Made by a program: the position numbers and the translations under genes | Notes under the pieces: generated by a model | Told to the model about the DNA's origin: nothing | Database searches by the model: none | What the model saw: only the letters and a program-made list of their open reading frames with translations | Shown here: piece by piece, positions 1-4,760 of the stretch | How the letters are laid out: every line of letters starts with the position of its first letter | Position numbering within the stretch: the first letter of the stretch is position 1 | NCBI GenBank assembly: GCA_025061865.1 | Contig: JANXAA010000009.1 | Coordinates: forward strand, 1-6,819 | DNA length: 6,819 nucleotides | Origin: Acidobacteriota bacterium | GTDB lineage: Bacteria > Acidobacteriota > HRBIN11 | Direction of reading: 5' to 3'

Positions 1-58
1 ACGTTGGCCAGCAACGAGTACACCGACCGCCTCCACCGCCACCAAGCATCCCCACGGG

Positions 59-93
59 CAAGATATAGGACGCAAGAGGCCAGGGGCAAGATG
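59..93. repeat. degenerate heptad tandem repeat, left copy
   Basis: Five consecutive 7-base units can be laid out from 59 to 93. The first and last are CAAGATA and CAAGATG, and the three between keep a purine-rich pattern with substitutions. The period and the AAGAT core match the longer heptad array at 6372-6420, so both probably belong to one intergenic repeat family. The left array is the more decayed. No function can be read from it. Confidence 0.5.
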
Positions 94-123
94 GGGTCTC
101 AGGTCCCCGGAGGTACGAGACCC
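94..123. other. 7-bp perfect inverted repeat (hairpin)
   Basis: GGGTCTC at 94-100 is perfectly complementary to GAGACCC at 117-123 across a 16-base loop. No T-run follows on either strand, so it is not a standard intrinsic terminator. It begins directly where the heptad array ends. Confidence 0.5.
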
Positions 124-303
124 AGCCCCGCCTGATCAAGCCGAATCGTCAGGATTGCGATAAGGTTCCAGTCGCTGGATGCCACGTCCCAAGAGCAAGG
201 CCTATGGACCACGGACTACAGGTCCGCCCACTTAATCGGTGGCCCTCGGTCAGAGACGAGGAAATGCCGAAGGCTGAGGTAGGTCTGGGTCCGTAGTCTG
301 GGG

Positions 304-336
304 TCGGCAGTCCCCCACACTGGGACTCGATGCCGA
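304..336 (+). other. bulged stem-loop upstream of senA
   Basis: AGTCCC (309-314) pairs with GGGACT (322-327) around a 7-base loop. The stem is extended by TCGGC (304-308) pairing with GCCGA (332-336), leaving a 4-base bulge (328-331). The structure lies about 90 bases before the senA start and just upstream of the promoter-like hexamers. It could be a protein-binding site in DNA, or part of a leader RNA if transcription starts further upstream. No known riboswitch class was recognised. Confidence 0.35.
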
Positions 337-353
337 AGACCCGCAACCTCTCT

Positions 354-381
354 TTGCATCCTTTATCCCCCTGAGTAGGAT
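354..381 (+). promoter_or_regulatory. candidate sigma-70-like promoter for senA
   Basis: TTGCAT (354-359) and TAGGAT (376-381) are separated by 16 bases and resemble -35 and -10 hexamers. A second TAGGAT overlaps at 381-386. The pair lies about 45 bases before the senA ATG and is the most AT-rich spot in the leader. The call rests only on hexamer similarity. Confidence 0.33.
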
Positions 382-415
382 AGGATTCACCTGAGGTTCG
401 TGCGATCTGGCCCGC

Positions 416-420
416 GGAGG
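416..420 (+). promoter_or_regulatory. senA ribosome binding site
   Basis: GGAGG is a strong Shine-Dalgarno match placed 6 bases before the ATG at 427. It decides the start in favour of 427 over the in-frame GTG at 400, which has no comparable site. Confidence 0.75.
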
Positions 421-426
421 ACGGGG

Positions 427-1752
427 ATGACGAAAGTCGAAATTCCGATCGCCCCCGAGCGACTGGCTGAGTGGGTCATCGAGGCCCGCCGGTGCACCAT
501 CGAACTGGTCGCTGACCTGACGCATGAGCAACTCATCGGGCAGCGGCTGGATATCGTGAACCCCTTGCTGTGGGAGATCGGTCACGTCGCCTGGTTTCAG
601 GAGCGGTGGGTCCTCCGGCACGTGTGCGGGATGGAACCCGTCCGGCCCGACGTGGACGCCCTCTACGACTCGATCGCTATTCCCCACGAACTTCGATGGG
701 ACCTGCCCCTACCGTCCTTGGACGAGACTCTGGCTTACATGGAAGCCGTCCGAGACCGGGTCGTCGATCAACTTCATCGGGGCACGCCCCCCGAGACCCT
801 GAAGTACTTCGTTCTGTACACGATATTCCACGAAGACATGCACGACGAGGCTCTTACCTACACGCGGCAGACATTGAGCTACCCGGCGCCCCGTCTCTCC
901 ATCGTCGGCCCGTCTCATCTGGAGACGCAAGGGGGGCCTCTTCCGGGTGACGTCGAGGTCCCGGGCGGCGAGTTCCAGCTGGGCGCAACCCCGGACGAAC
1001 CTTTCGTGTTCGACAACGAAAAGTGGGCCCATCCCGTCCGGGTCGAACCCTTCGCTATCGCCCGGGCACCAGTGACACAGGCTGAGTTTCTCGCCTTCGT
1101 CGAGGACGGCGGTTACGATCGGCCCGAATTCTGGAGCGAGTCCGGCTGGCGGTGGCGTCAAGCAGTCGGCGCCCACCACCCCGTCTACTGGCAGAAAGAG
1201 CGAAACGGCGTCTGGCTCCGACGATGCTTCGATGCTTGGGTCCCCTTAGAGCCCCATAAGCCCGTCATTCACGTGAACTGGTACGAGGCCGAAGCTTATT
1301 GTCGATGGGCTCGTCGGCGTCTGCCCACGGAGGCCGAGTGGGAGCTGGCGGCCTCGGCCGAGCCGACATCCGACGGTCTGGGGATTACGAATCGCAAGCG
1401 CCGCTTTCCCTGGGGCGATGACCCGCCGGACCCGACGCGGGCCCATATGGACTGGCAGTCGATGGACTGCATCGACGTAGGCGCTCGGCCGGCGGGGGAC
1501 AGCGCCTTCGGATGCCGCCAAATGATCGGCAACGTCTGGGAATGGACGGCTGACGACTTTCGGCCATACCCGGGTTTTGTCCCGGACCCCTATCGGGAGT
1601 ACTCCCAGCCGTGGTTTCGGACCCACAAGGTCTTGCGGGGCGGATGCTGGGTCACCCGGAGTCGGCTAATCCGCAACACGTGGCGGAACTTCTATGAACC
1701 TCACCGGAGGGACGTCTGGGCTGGCTTCCGAACGTGTGCGGTGCGGGTGTAG
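427..1752 (+). CDS. senA: selenoneine synthase SenA (EgtB-like non-heme iron enzyme)
   Basis: The 441-residue cytosolic protein has the two-domain EgtB architecture. An N-terminal DinB-like helical domain (about residues 10-165) carries the expected iron ligands H53 (in GHVAWF), H135 and H139 (in FHEDMHDE). A C-terminal SUMF1/FGE-type domain (about 175-440) carries LPTEAEWE, GNVWEWT (368-374) and VLRGGCW (402-408). EgtB enzymes use O2 to form a C-S bond between a thiol and hercynine; SenA is the branch that forms a C-Se bond with a selenosugar. I assign SenA because the next gene is SenB-like, and because the C-terminal block RNTWRNFY...GFRTCA, as I recall, differs from the usual EgtB ending. 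The alternative is a true EgtB making ergothioneine. No signal peptide is seen. The GGAGG at 416-420 fixes the start. Confidence 0.82.
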   Translation: MTKVEIPIAPERLAEWVIEARRCTIELVADLTHEQLIGQRLDIVNPLLWEIGHVAWFQERWVLRHVCGMEPVRPDVDALYDSIAIPHELRWDLPLPSLDETLAYMEAVRDRVVDQLHRGTPPETLKYFVLYTIFHEDMHDEALTYTRQTLSYPAPRLSIVGPSHLETQGGPLPGDVEVPGGEFQLGATPDEPFVFDNEKWAHPVRVEPFAIARAPVTQAEFLAFVEDGGYDRPEFWSESGWRWRQAVGAHHPVYWQKERNGVWLRRCFDAWVPLEPHKPVIHVNWYEAEAYCRWARRRLPTEAEWELAASAEPTSDGLGITNRKRRFPWGDDPPDPTRAHMDWQSMDCIDVGARPAGDSAFGCRQMIGNVWEWTADDFRPYPGFVPDPYREYSQPWFRTHKVLRGGCWVTRSRLIRNTWRNFYEPHRRDVWAGFRTCAVRV

Positions 1753-1974
1753 AAAAACAGGTGCCAGGTTCCTGGGTCCGGGCCCCGGGGTCGAGAGCCT
1801 TGGGTCACGAGAGTAACTCTTATTGGGTCGCCGGCATGCCCGCCAGGTTTCCTGGCTCTCGGGGGCGGAGCGACAGGTGGAGAGAAGCCCACCGCAAGAT
1901 TGAAAAATGGACAAAGCCCTGCCCATCTGCCGACCCGTGGGATTCCCGAATGCCTGTTCCTTGGTCGGTGGCTC
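1753..1974. other. senA-senB intergenic gap with inverted repeats
   Basis: This 222-base gap is long for genes acting in one pathway. CCAGG-TT-CCTGG (1764-1775) and GCCAGG-TTT-CCTGGC (1842-1856) are two near copies of one palindrome. Between them lie the GC palindrome GGGCCCCGGGG (1780-1790) and a small AGAG-TAA-CTCT hairpin (1810-1820). No T-run follows the hairpins, so termination is not indicated. No coding sequence was recognised. A weak GGTGG (1967-1971) precedes the senB ATG by three bases. Confidence 0.55.
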
Positions 1975-2940
1975 ATGCGGATATGAATCGTCACGCCGGC
2001 TCCGCCAGGTTCACGGCGGGGGAATCGGGTCACGGCAATCCGGTGGGCCCGAATCCTTCGGTCGTTAGGCCACCGGGTCGTCGTGGACCAGACGTATCGG
2101 AATCAGCGCTGTGACCTGCTCGTGGCTCTGCATGCCTGTCACAGTCGAGCGGCCGTCGAACGCTTCCGGACCCGGTGGCCAGACCGGCCTCTCGTCCTGG
2201 CCCTGACGGGTACAGATCTGTACGAGGACATCCATCGAGACGTCCAGGCCCGGGCAGTCTTAGAATGGTCGACCCGCCTGGTCGTGCTTCAACCCTTAGG
2301 CATCGACGAACTGCCGGTGGCCCTCCGAGCTAAGGCTCGGGTCATCTATCAGTCTGCCGTCCGGCCCCCGAACGTACCGCCGCCCCGGACGGACGTCTTC
2401 GAAGTCTGTGTCGTCGGCCATCTGCGACCCGTTAAAGATCCCTTCCGGACAGCATGGGCGGCCCGACGCTTGCCGGCCTCGTCCCGGGTCCAGGTCCTCC
2501 ATCTGGGAGCGGCCCTGAGCGACGATATGGCCACCCAAGCCCGGACCGAAATGGCGGTGAATCCCCGCTATCGGTGGCTGGGGGAACTGCCCCGGTGGAA
2601 GACGCTTCGGGTCCTGGCCCGGACTCGCTTGCTCGTTCACAGTTCGGAGATGGAGGGCGGCGCCAACGTCCTATCAGAGGCCATCGCCTGCGGTACGCCG
2701 GTCCTGGCGTCTCTCATCCCGGGCAACGTCGGCCTGCTGGGGGCAGACTATCCAGGCTACTTTCCCGTGGGAGATACGGAAGCCCTGGCGACGCTCATGC
2801 ACCGGGCGGAGACAAACCCCGACTTTTATCGGGCTCTCCAAAGGGGCGTGGACCGGCAAAAGTCCCTGGTCGATCCGGCTCGAGAGCGTCAAAGCTGGGC
2901 CGAGCTCCTGAAGGAACTGTTCGAGGGAGGTAGGGTCTAA
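1975..2940 (+). CDS. senB: selenosugar synthase SenB, with in-frame TGA at codon 4
   Basis: This is a glycosyltransferase-fold protein (family formerly TIGR04348). SenB uses a UDP-sugar and selenophosphate to make the selenosugar donor for SenA. Counting from ATG 1975 gives 321 codons before TAA, a normal family length. The N-terminal Rossmann segment reads TPAPPGSRRGNR (7-18), followed by CDLLVALHA, LTGTDLYEDI (77-86), VVLQPLG, VGHLRPVKDP (147-156), RYRWLGELPRW and the donor-site block SSEMEGGANVLSEA (223-236). The oddity is codon 4: ATG CGG ATA is followed by TGA (1984-1986), after which the conserved frame continues unbroken. The only later start, GTG 2083, would delete the conserved first strand and loop, so it is unlikely to be native. 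The TGA may be a sequencing error, a recent nonsense mutation or recoding. The gene ends 11 bases before egtD, so the two are probably cotranscribed. Confidence 0.85.
2000..2021 (+). promoter_or_regulatory. stem-loop 13 bases after the senB TGA (SECIS-like geometry)
   Basis: CTCCGCC (2000-2006) pairs with GGCGGGG (2015-2021): 7 bp including one T-G pair, closing an 8-base loop AGGTTCAC. The loop has G at its second base, about 22 bases after the TGA at 1984-1986. Bacterial SECIS elements are known to sit inside the coding sequence just after UGA, with a G near the start of the apical loop. The fit is suggestive only, because the segment also encodes the conserved PPGSRRG motif and GC-rich DNA forms such stems easily. 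Confidence 0.25.
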
Positions 2941-2951
2941 GGAAAGGGGAC

Positions 2952-4013
2952 ATGGAGCACAGGCGTCTCGCTGGGGGAAGCGGGGGCGTCCCGCTGCGGG
3001 GTGGCCCGATGGCGATGGGCCAAGTGGGGAGCCGTTTCCGTCTCATCGAGGTCCTGGGACCTGAGCAGGCCCTGGCCCGCTTGGCCCAAGACGTGCGGGC
3101 GGGCCTGACCGCCACGCCGAAGTACCTCCCCTGTCGGTACTTTTACGATGACGAGGGCTGTCGCCTGTTTCAGGCCATCTGCGAGCTCCCAGAGTACTAC
3201 CTGACGCGGACCGAGCAGGCCATTCTGGAAGCTTATGTCGAGAGCATCCTCCAGCCCCTTCCGCCGTCGGTCGTCTTGATCGAGCTGGGAAGCGGAGATG
3301 CTCGGAAGACGCGTGTCCTCTTAGAGGCCCTTATCCGTCGACAGAAGTCGCTTCTGTATGTCCCCATCGACATCTCCCGGACGGCCCTGGTCGAAAGTGC
3401 TCATCGACTCTTACAGGCGTATCCCAGCCTCGAAGTCACGGCCGTCGCCGCCGAGTATGACGACGGCTTGCCCTATATAGCCGAAGTGGCTGGTGACCCG
3501 CCGAAACTCATCCTCTGGTTAGGCTCGAGTATCGGGAACTTCGACCCGCCGGAGGCCGTCGCCTTCCTGCGTCGAGTCCGTCAGGTCCTGACTCCCGAGG
3601 ACGTCTTCTTGGTCGGGATGGACCTCCATAAGGACCGGGCGGTCCTCGAGCCGGCTTATGACGACCCCCAGGGCGTGACGGCCCGCTTCAATCGAAACCT
3701 GCTAGTCCGTATCAATCGGGAGCTCGGCGGCCACTTCGACGTGACGGCCTTTCGGCACCGGGTCGTATACGACGAGGTCCGACGGCGCATCGAGATGTAC
3801 TTGGTCAGTGCATGGGACCAGCGGGTCGTCATCGAGGCCTTGGCCCTGGAGGTCCTCTTTGCGGCCGATGAGGCTATCCATACAGAAAATTCGTATAAAT
3901 ACACTTTCGAGGACATCGACGCCATCGCCGGTGCGGCCGGATTCCGACGGGTCGGTCAGTGGCTGGACGACCGTCGGTACTTTAGCGTGAATCTCTTCCG
4001 ACTGACCGAGTGA
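2952..4013 (+). CDS. egtD: L-histidine N-alpha-methyltransferase EgtD
   Basis: EgtD uses three S-adenosylmethionine to trimethylate histidine to hercynine, the acceptor for both ergothioneine and selenoneine. The 353-residue protein covers the full family. SAM-site motifs are ELGSGDARKT (111-120) and LGSSIGNFDP (190-199). Aligning by spacing to the known mycobacterial enzyme, likely histidine-binding residues are Y65 (in YFYDD), Y82 (in PEYYLTRTE), N196, M282 (in IEMYL), E312 and S314 (in HTENSYKY); all are present. The N-terminus is uncertain. ATG 2952 gives a 20-residue Gly/Arg-rich extension without family character, and GGGGA lies only one base before it. ATG 3009 or 3015 may be the true start. 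Coupling to senB supports a role in the same pathway. Confidence 0.93.
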   Translation: MEHRRLAGGSGGVPLRGGPMAMGQVGSRFRLIEVLGPEQALARLAQDVRAGLTATPKYLPCRYFYDDEGCRLFQAICELPEYYLTRTEQAILEAYVESILQPLPPSVVLIELGSGDARKTRVLLEALIRRQKSLLYVPIDISRTALVESAHRLLQAYPSLEVTAVAAEYDDGLPYIAEVAGDPPKLILWLGSSIGNFDPPEAVAFLRRVRQVLTPEDVFLVGMDLHKDRAVLEPAYDDPQGVTARFNRNLLVRINRELGGHFDVTAFRHRVVYDEVRRRIEMYLVSAWDQRVVIEALALEVLFAADEAIHTENSYKYTFEDIDAIAGAAGFRRVGQWLDDRRYFSVNLFRLTE

Positions 4014-4015
4014 CC

Positions 4016-4046
4016 TGCCGAATGGCCGAATTGCCCGACTGCCGAT
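4016..4046. repeat. degenerate 7-8 base tandem repeat after egtD
   Basis: Four imperfect units follow the egtD stop directly: TGCCGAA, TGGCCGAA, TTGCCCGA and CTGCCGAT. The run stops where Uma2-like coding similarity begins, so it marks the break where that gene's N-terminal part is missing. The sequence differs from the AAGATGC heptads elsewhere in the window, but the short period is similar. Confidence 0.5.
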
Positions 4047-4461
4047 TATAGTCCTTTTGGAAGTCGACATGCCGCATGTGTCGGCCGGCTGATTCATATC
4101 CGGCCTTCCCAATTTGGGAGGCCAGTCTATCGTATGGGTCCAGAATCCGATTTGTCTGGACGCTTACGACGAGCCCCAACCAGACGTGGCGCTCCTGGGG
4201 CCCCGGGACGACTTGTATGCTTCGGCCATCCAGGGCCGGGGGACGTCCTGTGGGTCGTCGAGACGACGGCTCCCTGAAGGTCCCGCTCTCCGCCCGGTCT
4301 GGAGTCCCCGAGGTATGGCTGGTCGACTTAAAGGCCCAGGGGGTCGAGGTGTATCGGGAGCCATCGGCGAGCGAATATCGCGGGACGTGCGGTGCCTCGG
4401 GTGGGGCAAGACGCTCTCGCCAGTGGCCTTTCCGGATGTGACTTCCCTGCCAGCGGAGTCG
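4047..4461 (+). pseudogene. decayed Uma2-family (DUF820) gene, truncated and frameshifted
   Basis: Pieces of one Uma2-family protein appear in order but in changing frames: SPFGSRHAACVGRL (from 4050); GGQSIVWVQNPICLDAY then DEPQPDVALL (4117-4197); GHPGPGDVLWVVETTAP (4224-4274, then TGA); SLKVPLSARSGVPEVWLVD and VEVYREPS (from 4271); and WGKTLSPVAFPD in the next frame (up to about 4440). That requires at least four frame changes. Roughly seven residues are also missing between the VVE motif and the K of KVPL. The usual first 50-60 residues are absent. Family members have a PD-(D/E)xK nuclease-like fold; the D of EPQPD, the E of VVE and the K survive but lie in different frames. It cannot make a working protein. 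It lies just after egtD on the same strand and is unrelated to the pathway. Confidence 0.8.
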
Positions 4462-4542
4462 CGGGATAAGGGGTCCCAGGGCTATAGGCAATAAGGTAGT
4501 GAGGCAGCTTGAGGTGAACCCACCCTTCCGAACGGGGTCTGT

Positions 4543-4579
4543 GGTCCTTCGGGCTGGGACCCAGGAGAGGGACCTTTTT
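4543..4579 (+). terminator. weak candidate terminator for the plus-strand cluster
   Basis: GGTCC (4543-4547) can pair with GGACC (4570-4574), which is followed at once by five T (4575-4579). An inner CTGG-GAC-CCAG hairpin (4554-4564) lies in the loop. The outer stem is short and the loop large, so the prediction is weak. It would serve transcripts reading through egtD and the Uma2 remnant. Confidence 0.22.
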
Positions 4580-4607
4580 ATTCATTCCGTTTCGGTTCGG
4601 GAGAGGG

Positions 4608-4644
4608 GTGCTCCATCGGCCTTGGCCATCGGGCTAAGGAGCAC
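4608..4644. repeat. inverted repeat with 7-base arms
   Basis: GTGCTCC and GGAGCAC are perfect complements separated by 23 bases that include the internal palindrome GGCCTTGGCC. There is no T-run on either side. It sits about 115 bases past the hutH stop in the convergent region, so it could fold at the 3' end of a hutH transcript. Confidence 0.4.
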
Positions 4645-4760
4645 GATGGTTGAAGCCAAGTGACGAGGTTGGAAGAAGCAGGGACTGAGGCGAAAACGGA
4701 TGGACCTCACTTCGTCGCTTTCTTTTCCGTGCGGTTGAAAAGGTCGAGAGGACACTCTTC

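Larger units (their letters stand above)
1..426. other. non-coding leader region upstream of senA
   Basis: No convincing gene is seen on either strand. The first 45 bases stay open on the minus strand from a TTG (43-45) or GTG (40-42) and could be the first 14-15 codons of a divergent gene running off the left edge; plus-strand frame 1 is also open to a TGA at 136-138. Neither fragment is recognisable. The region holds a five-unit degenerate heptad repeat (59-93), perfect 7-base inverted arms GGGTCTC/GAGACCC (94-100 and 117-123), a GGACC/GGTCC hairpin (206-225) and a bulged hairpin (304-336). A promoter-like pair and a ribosome binding site then lead into senA. Confidence 0.6.
4462..4760. other. 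convergent intergenic region before the hutH 3' end
   Basis: Nothing coding is recognised in this 299-base stretch on either strand. It contains a weak terminator-like segment (4543-4579) and a 7-base inverted repeat, GTGCTCC (4608-4614) with GGAGCAC (4638-4644). The loop of that repeat holds the palindrome GGCC-TT-GGCC (4618-4627). The part from about 4650 to 4745 is less GC-rich, with A- and T-rich runs around GAAAACGGA and TTTCTTTTCC. It looks unlike the flanking genes and may be an intergenic repeat. Confidence 0.5.

Noticed and set aside
59..93. CRISPR array
   Set aside because: Units are 7 bases long with no spacers, at this site and at 6372-6420, and no cas genes are present.
1..138. 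C-terminal end of a plus-strand gene at the left edge
   Set aside because: Frame 1 is open to a TGA at 136-138, but the peptide runs straight through the heptad repeat and resembles no family I know.
150..420. tRNA-like segments with GGTTC words upstream of senA
   Set aside because: No cloverleaf with acceptor, anticodon and T arms could be assembled around them.
250..687. Minus-strand open frame over the senA start
   Set aside because: It overlaps the well-supported senA in the antisense direction and has composition typical of a shadow frame in GC-rich DNA.
1734..2114. Open frame crossing the senA-senB gap
   Set aside because: It overlaps the end of senA and the start of senB in another frame and has no recognisable protein features. 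Its ATG at 1983 is one base out of the senB frame.
2083..2940. GTG at 2083 as the native senB start
   Set aside because: It removes the conserved TPAPPGSRRGNR segment, which is plainly encoded upstream in the same frame. It is an artefact of the TGA at 1984-1986.
4114..4494. Single open frame of 126 codons as an intact gene
   Set aside because: Only its first third and part of its end match Uma2; the middle is out of frame, so it is part of the pseudogene.
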